Shown here: in pieces, positions 38,630-50,600 of the stretch
Layout: each line of letters opens with the position of its first letter
How positions within the stretch are numbered: the stretch's first letter is position 1
NCBI GenBank assembly: GCA_902806565.1
Contig: CADCXA010000059.1
Location: 372,001-436,000, forward strand
Length of the DNA: 64,000 nt
Reading direction: 5' to 3'
Source of the DNA: Hypoxylon rubiginosum
Lineage: Eukaryota > Ascomycota > Sordariomycetes > Xylariales > Hypoxylaceae
Notes under the pieces: model-generated
The model's database searches: none
Seen by the model: the letters and a program-made list of their open reading frames with translations, nothing else
What the model was told of the DNA's origin: nothing
Position numbers and translations under genes: made by a program

Positions 38630-41292
38630 ATGTCGTCCAGTCATGGCTTTAAAGTCATTGTTGTCGGAGGAGGCATTGCCGGCCTCGCTCTGGCGAACAT
38701 GCTTGAAAGATTCAACATCGACTATGTCCTTCTGGAGGGCCATGAGAAGATCATACCACCACTTGGTGCTAGTATTGCCCTGGCCCCTAACGGTTTACTC
38801 GTCTTGGATCAGCTCGGCGTTTATGATGCTCTCAAAGCTATAGCGGCGAAAGGAATTGTCGACGACATTCACATACTTGACAAGAACGGCAAGGTCCTAT
38901 CGTGGAGCAAAAACCTCATGGGCCACTACGAGCTGCTGTAGGTTGAACGTAACTAGCTATAACTTGCGACAGATACTGATTTGATCCATGCAGATTCGGC
39001 TACCCATTCTGGTTTTTCAATAGGATTTGGCTTTTAGAAGCCATGTACGAAAAGCTACACTACAAAGACAGGGTTCTGCTCGGAAGGCGCGTCGTCAGCA
39101 TCGAACATGGCCAAAATGATGTCAAAGTCGTGACTAAAGACGGTCAAGTGTATACCGGTTCTGTAGTCGTTGGCGGTGACGGCATACACAGCGTCGTTAG
39201 GACCGAAATGGCCCGCATCGCCAACACGATCCAGCCAGGGACCTTCGACGTCAAAGAAGAGGACAACATACCATGCTATTACCAATGCAGCTTTGGTATC
39301 GCCGAAAACATAGCGGAATGGGATGATAACGACACATGCTTCACGATGGGCGACGACTACTCATTTTTGGTGTCTTCCGGGCCCGGAAGTCGGGTCTACT
39401 GGTTCTTCACCGTCAGACTGCCAGAAGTGAAATACGGCAAGGACATCCCGCGCTACACCAAGGAAGACAATGAGCGGTTTTTGAAGAAGCACGCGCACTT
39501 GAAGATCAAGGAGAATCTCACCTTCGGCCAGCTAAGCGCCAAGAGTACCTCGTCAACACTTACCCCTCTCCACGAGGTTGTCATTAAGAAGTGGTTCTAC
39601 AAGCGCATGGTACTCATGGGGGATTCGTGCCACAAGGTAAGAATACCTACTTCCTATTCACCAACATCTTACCTACATAAACGCATTATTAACATGACAT
39701 GTCAGCAAAACCCACTCACCGGCCAGGGCGGTAACGGTGCCATAGAGACTGCTGCCGAGTTCATGAATGCTCTGGTAGAGCTGAGAGACTCGCGACCGGG
39801 GGGGTTAAACGGCGTCAGCAGCGAAGAGATAGAGGCCGTCAGCCGGAAGATGCAGGACACTCGCTACGACCGTGCCAAGATACTCGTCTCGGCCGCTCAC
39901 AGCCGGCAAGCTCTCTTAGCGTGCGAGAGCCCCGTCAAGTCTCGTCTGCTCTTGGAAGGCGTGTTACCGTTACTAGAGCCGAGCATAACACCCGAAGAAG
40001 TAATTCAGCGCTTCACTCCGGGTTCGCGACTGAACAAGTTGCTGGTTCCCTTCCGTCCTCATCAGATACCCTTTGATGCCGAACTGCCCGCTAAACCTCT
40101 GAAATCTGCCGCCGCAAGCATTCCGAAACTGTTTCTTGTAGCGTTTATGCTATCTGTGCTCTACATCACGACCAAAGCCTGGAGAATGCCTCTCGATGAT
40201 CTTGGGGACTGGGGTGGGGTGGGTCCTTTGAACAGGAACTGGCTTGGAAACACAGGTTATAACGACTTACTACGAAAGATCACCTCGGCCTTCGCGTACC
40301 AGATATTTGGCGCGGGTCCGACGTCCACGCTCCAGGTTGCTTATTTCCTATCTCAGCTCGTCTCACCCATGTTGGTATGGACGATTGAAGGATACCGCTC
40401 CGGCAACTACGCGACGCCACTTTCACTCCCCAGCCTCTTTCTGTTGGCCATGCAACTGCACGGAATCGGCAAAATCGCCCCTGCGTATGCCGTCCTAAGT
40501 GCGCTCTTCGCGGGGGAGCGAAACTCCGGACGCTGGATTCCGGTGGAGGTTGCGAAAGCGTTGGTCCCGGCACTCACGCTTAGCTACGTCGTACCGACCA
40601 TCATGATGCTGACACCCACGGTGAACACAAAGAGCTGGCAGGATTGGACGGCCTTGTGGCAGTTCTCCCCCATTATGTTTACTACATTCACAGCATTATT
40701 TGCGTGGGCTATCAAACAATGGAAAAGACTAACCTCACCAGGTATGAAGGAGTCGCCGTTCGACTCTTACAAGGATGCGGACGTCCCTATCCTCAAGTCA
40801 GTGTACTACTATGCCTTCGCCCTACAGGCTGCGGCGCACGTATCCACTCTCGCTTATGCTTATTTCCACCCGGCAATCTCTTTCGCCAACCTATTCTGGA
40901 ACCTGCCCAGCCCCTTCGAACACCAGTGGTCTTTACCTACAATAGCTTCTCAGGTCGCGGTGTTCTTCAAATACGACCTAGCCATAGCTTTCACCTCCAT
41001 CGCGGTGCACAGTTTGTACACGATCTGGACCCTCCGGAAATGCGGCTTCATCAAGACTCACCAGGTTGTGGCTCCGGTCCTGGCATGTATTCTCGGCCAG
41101 GTGCTTGTCGGCCCCGGCGCAACTATGGCTGGGCTCTGGAGCTGGAGGGAAAGCGTCATTGCCAACCTCTCAACGATTAATCAACAACCTCCAAGTGCTT
41201 CTAAACCAGAACCGAATGCAGTATCCAACGGGAAAGCACCTAATGGGAAGCTCTCACCCCAGTGGCAGCCTGCTCAAACATACAACTTGTAG
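38630..41292 (+). CDS. PaxM-like FAD monooxygenase with polytopic membrane C-terminus
   Basis: 845 residues from three exons (38630-38937, 38994-39636, 39706-41292). Introns of 56 and 69 bp have GTAGGT/CAG and GTAAGA/CAG ends; the second is frame-neutral and could be missed. The flavoprotein half has the Rossmann motif VVGGGIAG (about 11-18), GGDG (163-166) and MGDSCHK joined to QNPLTGQGGN (Asp313), as in the FAD monooxygenases that epoxidise prenyl chains in indole-diterpene and meroterpenoid pathways. From about residue 455 the protein is unlike those roughly 470-residue enzymes and has about eight hydrophobic helices. Two are marked VAFMLSVLYITTKAW and SPMLVWTIEGYRSGN. The tail could be an anchor or a second catalytic domain such as a terpene cyclase; I cannot tell. 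A dehydrogenase and a regulator lie next to it. The substrate is unknown. Confidence 0.88.
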
Positions 41293-42050
41293 ATTTATCG
41301 TTATTTGGGTACTTCTTGGGAATTTGGGTTATCTGGAGGTTATTCTGACGGCGATTGGAGTCGAAGGCGGAGTAATTTAGACGTGGAAGCGACGGTAAAG
41401 GACTAATAATTAGGATTTCTATCGTTAACTTTTTAAATATTTATATAGACATTAACGGGCGGGAACTTCACTTTCTCTATATATCGAACATATGGTCGGA
41501 TTATGTTTACTGGCTGACACCAGTGGTACATTTACCCCTTTTTTACTTGCCCCGCAATAGGGATTAGTGGAGTGATTTTAGAACCCTGAACCGGAATCTA
41601 CGGGGTACCTGGGCTTTGATGGCTCATAATTGATATCTCCAACCCTTGAGAAAAAATCACCACCTAAAATCTCTTCGTAGACTCTCATCTCAATCAGAAG
41701 CTGAGGGCTTCCAGTAGATAAGAAGTGTGGCTTGTTGGCTGCCCTTTCGGTTACCCAAAAGAGATGGAAATGCAAGTCAGGTCAGCTTTTGATTGGTTGA
41801 AATTTCTATGTAGGCGGGGTAGATCCGGGGAAGACTCCGGTTTTCACGCCGAGGAGTTACGGTCTAGGAGAAATAGGATGTGATGAAAGCGATCTGCACG
41901 AAAACAAGAGAAAAATACCAAAAGAAAAAAAAAAAAAAAAAAAACCCCTACCACTTACATGCAGTTTATATAGGATGAGTAGGACAGTGAGCTATGTGAA
42001 TTAAGCTTGGGTCAATTTACTAGAGAGTGAACCATATCGCAAGTAACTAT
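41293..42050. other. Intergenic between convergent genes
   Basis: The monooxygenase and dehydrogenase genes end towards each other here. The stretch holds a run of about 20 A at about 41925-41944 and no supported gene. Confidence 0.6.
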
Positions 42051-43092
42051 TTAAAGCCACTGCTTGTTACCGAAGTGGGAGAGAAATGCCCCACCATCAC
42101 CGTTTTCCAGGCTGCATTTCTCCCAGACAGCTACCACATCTTTAACGGCGGCGTCAGGGGTAGTTGGGCCTGTGAAATGAGGCGAATACTCCGCAAATTT
42201 TTGCGTCATTCCTCCTACACGCTCCAGTTGCTCCGGAGTCGCTATGGGAAAGAGTTAGTAACTGAGTAGACAGATACGTAGATTGAATAGTGGGAAACGC
42301 ACCGTCCTTGTAGTGGCCTACGTCGGCCATTCCTGGGCAGAGACTCAGAAAGAGGACGCCGTCCTTCTTATACTGGGCGTTGAATTTGGCCGTCATCATG
42401 TTCAATGCGGCCTTGGTGATGGCGTACAGAGAATGCACCGTTAGGTCATACTGGTTGGTCAGATCCGTGTCCGCGAGACCACTGGATATGGTCACGACCT
42501 TCTTGACGCTGCCTTTGAGGATGAGTGGCATGAATAGGTTGTAAAGATGGATGTTAGCAACAACGTTGACATTGAACATCTTGAGCAAGTTAGCTTCAAG
42601 CTCCTTTGGCTTGCTGCCTCTATTCATTCCGCGCTGTTAGCCCATCCCTGAAATCACACATAGGGGGTAAACCTACAAGTCTCCGATAGGGTCATAGGCA
42701 TCAAAGCTGGATACCAGGCCGGCATTGGCGATAAGGTAGTCAAGACTCCCGCCAAGAATGTCGGATGCGTCAACGGCTGCTTTCTATAAAGGTGTGTTAG
42801 TGATCAACATGACCGTAGAGAGTTTTTTTTTTTTTTCACCTTTAGAATATCATAGTTGGTGACATCAGCTTGTAAGATGTGTACGTTGGTTCGTCCTTTT
42901 AGTTCTTCCGACACCCTTTTGTCTGTAGTAGGCTTGTCTCGAACTATTCCAACAACCAAGTTATTCGAATCGCTGGATATTAGGCGGAGGAATTCCCACT
43001 ATGATTAACAGTTAGATTTTATCCGAATGCGCGAAGTCAGTTGAACTCACTCCCAAACCCTTGGAAACTCCAGTGATGACATATGACGGCAT
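42051..43092 (-). CDS. Short-chain dehydrogenase/reductase
   Basis: 271 residues from five exons: 43051-43092, 42840-42998, 42677-42783, 42303-42619 and 42051-42241. The introns are 52-61 bp, with donors GTGAGT, GTGAAA, GTAGGT and GTGCGT, and all phases match. It starts MPSYVITGVSKGLG, giving the cofactor motif TGxxxGxG at 7-14. NAG is at 87-89, the catalytic serine in ISSG at 148/149, and YAITK supplies Tyr168 and Lys172. It should be a soluble NAD(P)-dependent oxidoreductase of a fungal SDR group. It is transcribed away from the Zn2Cys6 gene across a shared 748-bp region and towards the monooxygenase, which suggests a common pathway. The substrate is unknown. No damage is seen despite the nearby RIP-like block. 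Confidence 0.87.
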
Positions 43093-43840
43093 TTTGAACC
43101 AGTTCGGATTGACGCAGGTATGTATAGAATTGTCTGTCTTGAGAATCTCATCGTGACGAGGAACCGCTGGAAAGTTTTCACTTATTAATATTTAATTATA
43201 TATAGCCATAACACTACTACTCTTGATCGTTAGATCCCTTTACTATTACGACTCCGTAAACTCTCGCACATAGTTAACCTTTCCCATATTTGTCAGTGGT
43301 TTTGCAGAAAGAAATGTTGGCGATATTACTACATTATACATATTACTAATAGCCACCAACGAATCTCTGCATTAGGGAGCGCAAGGTACCTGGCTATCCT
43401 GATTCGTGCTAGCGCTCCCGCGCAAAGTTGCCCCAAGCCAGCCCCTAAGCTTTACTCGCATGATCCACTACAGGGGCTAATAGGGAGGCAGTAGAGACAC
43501 GCCTGGCATTATTCTTAACCTCAACCGTAGGAATTTCTAAAACATGCAACAAAGCTGCCCAGGTGCTGATTAATAGGAATTAATGAGTTGAATTTGATTG
43601 GCTTTCTCTTCCCAGTATTCAATCAGGGGTAGTAGGTCGGAGATAATTGGGCGATCATATAAGAATTACGGGAGCACCATTCCTAGTACTGCTCCCACAA
43701 TTCCGTCGTGCGACCTTGAATCAGCAAAACTGGCAACTTTCCACGAACAACTCAACTCTCCGTAAATCGTAAACATTCTACGATTAGAGTGCCATCTCAG
43801 ACGATCCAGTGCTCAAGAATCTTACGCGTCTACGTTCCAG
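43093..43840. other. Shared upstream region of divergent SDR and regulator genes
   Basis: 748 bp between two divergent starts, so it should hold both promoters. I see no gene or strong repeated motif, only isolated CGG/CCG triplets. Confidence 0.6.
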
Positions 43841-45604
43841 ATGATCTTGCCGACTGCTGTGCCCTGTCAGCAGGGACCCGGCGGGGTAGTTGGGAATAGA
43901 AGCTGCGGTACCTGTAGAGGTAGGGCAACAGGACCAATTACTGAGCAAACCTAACGGCGTTAGTACCAGATCGCAGGATTCTCTGCGATCGAGCTATACC
44001 GACATGCGCGCAATGTTCCCGATCGAAGCGGCACTGTAAAGGATATGGTATTCGCCTATCCTGGCCGAATACAGGCGACGCGAGGCGCGCCGTGGTTGAA
44101 AAGCCGGCCCTCTACGCAAACGGGCCTCGCCATTACTCCGACGCACGCCATATTCACGTGTCTTTTTGGGATATTGAGATGCATCACTACCTGACAACCT
44201 CAGTACCCAATGGTGAGCCATATAATAGTCCTATTAGGTACAAGACGAAATAATTAACAGGCAGTTGATGCATCCTAGAGTACACCCGGCCAATCCTACA
44301 TATGCCTCTACTTTGGAACCCCTTAACGTTGAAGGATGTAGACCAAGACTTGTTTCAGTATTGTAGGTGCATATAACCCCCTTTTTAGAGAAAAATGAAG
44401 TTCTAAGAAGCCTAGTTCAATTTACTGCGTCCCAATCTCTGACAACGTTTGGCCATGACCCCACGAAAGTAGGAAATATCCTTCTTCGTGTTGCCCTCAC
44501 GAGCGACACGCCCTCTGCCATAGCGGTTCTGAAGTCGCTTCTTGCCTTGTCTTCACTACATCGCTACGGTGTCCAGACGCAGGCGGTTGAGCTCAAAATA
44601 TCTGCCCTCAAGGCCCTGGCGGCTGCTTCGGAGAGTAATCTCGGCACCAAGGAAGCAATCCAGCATATCGCCGCGGGGATGCTACTCTGTTCATTCGAGG
44701 TCAGTGCAGATTATCATGATACACTCACCATGTGCTAACACTCAGCCACCCATTAGATTCACCAGTCTTCGTGTACCTCAAGCCAATGGACGTGGTATAT
44801 CCGGGGCGTTAAAAAGGTTATTAACAACATCAGTCTAAGCAAGCGCGGGCAAGATAGCGAATTCATGACCCTGGTGGATTGGGTATATTACCAAGACGTA
44901 TTAGGTCGCTTCAGTCTCCGGCACTGGTACGGCGAAACCGCAAGAATTCCGCCGTCTCCACCGGCTATGTGCGCCGAGGTTCGTCTGTGTGTCCCAAGTG
45001 GAGAAGCAAAATATTTCTCTGACTAAAAAACTAGGCATCCCGTAAGGCCCCATCCACTTTCGCCATCCTAGGACTGCTATCAGAAGTCTGCGATACGGTG
45101 TCGACGAGGCCGCCCGACGTGGCTTCTACCGAAGAATCCAAGAATTATAGAGGCTTCTTGCAAATCCTCGACTGGAAAATCAGGAACATACCAATCTCGG
45201 CCGCGGCTGATGATGGTTCAGAGACAGCCACGGTGGTGGAACTATACCAACTTGCTCTCCTGGTATATCTCCACCGACTGTCCGGAAAGTTGCTGGACGA
45301 ACCGGTCAAGACGCAGCAGCGAATCGAAAAAGCCTTCGCCATGTTTTCCGAGATAGGTTCCTGCGAGAGGCAATTTCCAGTGTTCATCTTGGGCTGCGAA
45401 GCTCGTACAGACGATCAGCGGGCTGTCATACTTGATCTCATCTCGAGGACCGAGAAGAACGTATCTTCGCGATCCTTCCTGTACGTCAGACTCTTGCTTC
45501 AGGCTGTCTGGGCCCAAGATGACCTCGCCGATCGGGAGCTCCATTACTGGGACAAGCTAAGTTCCATAATTAGCTGCGCTTCCATCCTGCCCACTTTTGT
45601 TTAG
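43841..45604 (+). CDS. Zn2Cys6 transcription factor
   Basis: 493 residues from six exons: 43841-43919, 43970-44212, 44279-44362, 44416-44699, 44757-44978 and 45035-45604. The introns are 50-66 bp and phases agree throughout. The start at 43841 is the in-frame ATG preceding the cluster. The six cysteines (22, 25, 32, 39, 42, 49) are spaced CX2CX6CX6CX2CX6C within SCGTCRDRRILC and CAQCSRSKRHC. A 50-bp intron splits the cluster after the second cysteine. The rest matches the fungal-specific regulatory domain of the PF11951 type, with VDQDLFQYF, SLTTFGHDP, LLALSSLHRYG and QWTWYIRGVKKVI. It is a nuclear DNA-binding regulator, and its position beside the SDR and monooxygenase suggests it controls them. 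Target genes are inferred, not shown. Confidence 0.87.
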
Positions 45605-45700
45605 CAAACACGTTAGTCAGACGCCTGTCTAAGAATAAATAACCGCAGACATGCTCGGAAAATCACCCGAGACCAGCCACACGAGCAACGTACGGTGCTT

Positions 45701-45772
45701 GGTTTCCTGGTGTAATGGTTAGCACTGCGGATTCTGATTCCGCCAATCTGGGTTCGATTCCCGGGGAGACCT
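45701..45772 (+). tRNA. tRNA-Gln (anticodon CTG)
   Basis: A 72-nt cloverleaf. The acceptor stem GGTTTCC pairs with GGAGACC. The anticodon stem GCGGA/TCCGC encloses the loop TTCTGAT, giving anticodon CTG, which reads CAG. The T arm is CTGGG-TTCGATT-CCCGG, with A/B-box-like sequence in place. It has no intron. A T-rich stretch at 45775-45780 can end Pol III transcription. Confidence 0.95.
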
Positions 45773-46069
45773 TCATTTTTGGGCGGCTTCAAATGATAGA
45801 TACTAATCAATCAATAGTGTGCCTAGAACCACATATGTAGACTTGGTTTGAATAAGCTCATGGGTGCTATGTTCTATAGTGACCCGACATCAGCCTCCAT
45901 CGCCCATATACTCGTAAAATGAGGGTTGCTAAAGCACGCTAACTCTACATGCTCGCTGAAGGGAATGTTGGTCATTAGTGCTCATTTCCATCCGCCTCAC
46001 AGAGCGCAGTAAGGACCGCGTCGACCATAGCTACCAATCGGATATCTCTTAGAGATCTACATCCTCCTC

Positions 46070-47158
46070 CTACGGCCTGAAAGTAGTGATCTTGCCGAAG
46101 GTGTCGCTCTTGCCCCAGATGCCCGCTCTCAAGCCCGCAAGCTGCACGATTTGCGAGTGGTCGACAAAGAGGTTCACGTCGACACCGAACTCCCGGATAT
46201 ACCTATGCGCTTAGCGTCAACATTCCGGACCCCTCTACTTCAAACCGTCTTGAATTGAAGGGGACACTCACCAGTTGAACACGGACGGATCAGCCGCCTC
46301 GAACATAACCTTCTCCAAGGGCAGCTCCCGAAGGATAGATTGAATGACGTCGGTACGCCAAGTCTGTACGTTCTCCGTGATACCCTCGGACTCGATCATG
46401 ACGCGCTCGACGCCAGCCTCATTAACAAATCGCTTCGCCATATTAATCACCTTGCTCGGGTCGCTCGTCCCGATGCTCTGCAGCTCGGCGGCAGACGTGT
46501 CACCGCCAGCCCCGAACTGGATGCCGAGCTCGGGCTTGGGCTTGAGCCCCGCGTCCTGCACGCGCCCCGCGAGCCGCAGCCAGTCGTCCGGCGGCAGCGA
46601 CAGGAACCCGGTACTCAGCTCGACGACGTCGAAACCCAGATCTTTACACTTGGCCAGGTACCTATCGACGGCGGCCCCCACGTCCCCGCCGCTCGACGAC
46701 AGCACGTGCTCGATCCACCCGCCCGTGCTCACGTACGCGCCGTGCGCGTGCGCCAGGTCGACCAGCTGCCGCAGCGGGGCCTCCGGGAACAGGCTGAAGG
46801 ACCCGCCGGCGAACTTCAGGCCGTCGACGTGCGCGCCCATGGTCTCGAGCACGTCGGACAGGTACCGCGGGCCCATCACCGTGTAGTACGGCCCCCGGAT
46901 CTCGGTCACGGCCCGGTCGCGCGGCTTCGGCGCCGACGGGTTGTGCCGCACGAAGCCGAAGCCGGAGTCGCGGTCTTCTAGGAGGATCTTGGCCGGGGGA
47001 GATGGAGATGGAGATGTTGTGGCGGCGGCGGCCGTGGCTGTGAATGGACGGGATGCGGTGGCGGTAGTTGGGAGTGCGGACTTGGCTGTGCTGGCGGACT
47101 TGCCCGCACGGGCTTGGCGTAGAGCCGTGGTCGCGATGGAACGGAGTGGGGTTGCCAT
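46070..47158 (-). CDS. ComA/phosphosulfolactate synthase-family protein, mitochondrial leader
   Basis: 339 residues from two exons (46272-47158, 46070-46202), with a 69-bp intron, donor GTGAGT. The first 55 or so residues are rich in Ala, Ser, Thr and Arg and almost lack acidic residues, typical of a mitochondrial targeting sequence. The rest is a TIM-barrel-type domain with RGPYYTVMGPRYLSDVLE, VDGLKFAGGSFSLFP, KPELGIQFGAGGDTSA and ERVMIESEGITEN, as in the ComA family (PF02679). In methanogens ComA makes phosphosulfolactate for coenzyme M. The plant relative Hsa32 is a heat-tolerance protein, and fungal members have no settled function, so the methanogen reaction should not be assumed. High GC in this exon creates long false frames on the other strand. 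Confidence 0.85.
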
Positions 47159-47637
47159 TTCGGGAAGTTATTTTATATCGCGAGCTTCAAACTTGTCGAA
47201 CTAGTTAGCCAATTTTTTGAGTTAGGACCAGCAGCCTGGATGCTAGTCTGTTAAATTGGTAAATTGGCTGACTCGAGTTTTCTTCTTAGTTGCGGCGAGT
47301 TGGCAGTTGACAATTTCGCTGTTGGCAATTTATGTGGTCGATATAGCGTCGTGGCGGAACATGGTTAACGTCATAGTGATGTCAAGAGCCGGAACATCAA
47401 TCCAATGGTTTTCGAGACAATCAAATACTCGTAGTTAATATCAATTAAAGAAATTTTACTATATTGAAAACGAATAGCCGATATTTAGCAGCAGTCCACA
47501 ATTATCGCTAGACACAGTGACGGAAAACTACCAACCACCAAGCGCCGTAAATAGAAAGAATTAAACAATTCAGGAATTGAAAAGGGGTCCAGAAGTGAAA
47601 GAAAATAGACGAGAGATAGCAATTCATCCTATCCCTA
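47159..47637. other. Intergenic, no gene seen
   Basis: This lies between the start of the ComA-family gene and the end of the NLR gene, both on the minus strand. It should hold the ComA-family promoter. No repeat or RNA gene is visible. Confidence 0.6.
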
Positions 47638-50600
47638 TCAGCGCCCAGGTCTCTCTGACCTTTTGCTCCTCTCAAGGAGTGGAGTTTCATAACCACCCGG
47701 ATGTATGCGAACTTTCTCCATCGGAATTAGATTTGAGGGGCGGACAGTTCTTCGCCTGTCAACAATTGGAACGACTTTTCCCCTCCATTGCTTCTTTTGA
47801 TCCATCAAATAGATCCAGTAATCTTTGGATGACTGATCTGGGCGCCTCTCGAGGTTCTCGCTGATGACCAACTCGGCTTTTTTAATCCCACTCCAAGGCC
47901 GAATGTCAGGGGGTCCTGTAGAAGAGGCTTCCTGAGGCTCTTCTTTGATCTTCGCCTGGTCTGTGAAGCGACTGACCAAGAGCCACCGGAGGATATGGGG
48001 TGAAGTTTTGGTCTTGTCAATTGCTGTTCGAAAACCATTGGATCCGTAATATGAGAGAGCCGCACCTCGACGTACTAGAGCGATAACTGATTCTAGCCTC
48101 CCAGCATCGCATGCGGCCATAAGAGCAGTGCCTGCGGGACACCCCTCAAATTCAAGATCTGCTCCTAGAGTAAGAAGGTTTTCTATCGCCATCAGTACCC
48201 CTTGAGATGCTGCCAAGCAAAGGGGGCTCCAACAACCATTGGGTTCGGTGTTTGCAATCCTGCGTAGGTCATCAAGGGGAATTTTCCTTTTAAATAGTGG
48301 GAAATCGATTGTGAGCCAACACATATATGGTATAGAATACTTGACATGCCACGGATATGGTCTTGTGTTCTGGATTTCGTAGTCACCGTTCAGGAGGACT
48401 GCAACAAGGGGGTGATGGATCATAGCGCACTGCATTGCAGAAACACCGAGAGAATCCATAAGGTGAGGATTCAGTCCTAGAACCAAAAAGCTGGCGAATA
48501 AATTCTCACTCCCAGCAGTATGCTCCAATTTTAATAAACGAAGGACATTTTCTGACTGGTAAGTTAAGACCGATGGGTCCGCCCCAGCATCCAACAAAAC
48601 CTTAGCCGAATCCCAGCGACCTCTCCAAGAAGCATATCCTAACGGAGTACATCCATCATGGTCAAGTGTTTCTAATCTAGCGCCACGGCTGATTAGAAGA
48701 TCCATCAATTGCTGCACATCATGCGGTTTGGAGTCCACAGCACCGTGCAATGATGTTCGTAGGTCATTGTCTTGATGATTTACATCAGCACCGTTCTCGA
48801 GAAGGCATTCCACGGCTGCTAGATTGCCACGTGATATTGCCATATGTATCGGTGGTGCCCAGGCGTGTTCGGAGAGCTGATTAGTTAACATCGCAACTGC
48901 TTCGGCCGAATACCCTCCCACCATATCGCTAAGAAAGATACGTTAGAAAGTTAATTAGTCAATGGAACTTGTGATAAAACTCACGCATAGTGCTTCGCGT
49001 TCTTCTGTAAGTGTTCAAGTAGAATCCGAAGTCCTTCAGTGTTGTCGTTTCTAATAGCAGTATCGGCTGGGTTGAGAGGCTCGCCGAGCAGACTTCCTCC
49101 ATCATCCATATATCTTTCTAGAAACCTTGGAACAGCCCGAAGTAAACCCCTGCGCTCCAATAGGCGATTAATAGGTGCTCTAGAAGCATGTAGCTGGCAA
49201 CTAGGCTTCAAAGTCGATGCTCCATTGTCTAGCAGCCATTGAACAATATCAAGCCTAGTATGGGCAATTGCGAAGAGGAGAGGAGAGCATCCCCCGCAAT
49301 CTGATAAGTCGATATCTAACGGACAGCCTTCTTTGAGCAAATTTTTGCACAAGATTATGTTTCCATGCGATATAGCATGCTCTAGCGTCCTCGAAGTGCC
49401 TAGTCGTTGCTGGCTGGAAGTAACCGCAAGGTCGCCTTGAACACCGTAATTAGGTCCTTTGTTGCGAAGACAGTCAATGATATACTGATTTCCAGATTTA
49501 CAGGCGTATGCATATGGGGTCATTCTGTAATTATCGAGTGTGGCATCGCTTCCGAGGTTCAGTAAAGTCTTAACGGCGCCTAGATGCTGGCCTAATACAG
49601 CAAGGTGTAATGGTTGATGGCCTTCAACTGTTCGAGCATTGATGTTGGCTCCCAATCCATGGAGGTATTTGATAACATCAGTACAACCGCGTAATGCCGC
49701 ATAATGCAAAGGAGTGAGCATGTGGTCGCAAGTTGTGTTAACATCGGATAGTATGTTGTGATCTATGTAAAACTTTAAGCAATCGACGTTTCCTGAGGTA
49801 GAGGCAAAATGAAGAGCATTCGGCTTCAAAGAGGCAGTTCCTAATATTCCCATAGAGACGCCGAGATTGCTTGTTCTCTGCCAGTCAAGCTGCCAGGATG
49901 GTTTTCGCATCTCAAGCACTTTGGATAAAAATATAGGCAACCCTGCCTGTGCAGCCATGATGCATGCGTCGCGATTAAATTGGTCGCAGAGTGTTGGGTC
50001 CGCATCATTTTCTAACAGAATTAATGCAGTATCGACTTGATGGTTGAATAGGTGATATTCCAAAGCGGTTGGGTATGGATGTAACCCAATGCGGAGATTT
50101 GGGTCCGCTCCTCGTTTCAAGAGTTCAATGACCTTGTTGCTTGAACTAGGTATAGCAAGTCGATGAACAAGCCCCATGCCATTTTTCGCTGTATTAGTTT
50201 CATCTAGGTGCTCTTTATTGGCATAACCTAAGAGCAGCCGAAAGGTATCATCGTGGACATCAGCTCTGCATCCTATTTCTAGGGCTGACTCATCTTGGAT
50301 TCGCTGATGAACTGAGGCACCTTTTTCGAGGAGTAGCTTCACCAGCTCAACTTCCCTGGACTGAATGGACAGCTTCAGTAGATGGGCTATTAGAGGATCT
50401 GTTTGGATTCCTGACCACTGGCATGTACTGTTCAAGATATTGCAGATATTCTCGGCTGTGAAATGCCGAAGATAGATAACACTCTGGAAGCCGCTACCAA
50501 ACTGTTCTAGGAATGAAAGGAGAGCAGGCTTTTGAGAAGTTATTTCATACGAGGTCAGGCATCCGAGCCGAATGAGCTCCTTTACCACTTTGGTAGTGAC

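Noticed and set aside
41925..41944. A-run as the tail of a retroposon
   Set aside because: No target duplication or element body is visible upstream; a simple homopolymer is enough.
46340..46981. Long plus-strand frames opposite the ComA-family gene
   Set aside because: Arg/His/Pro-rich translation on the opposite strand of a GC-rich exon; a composition shadow without domains.
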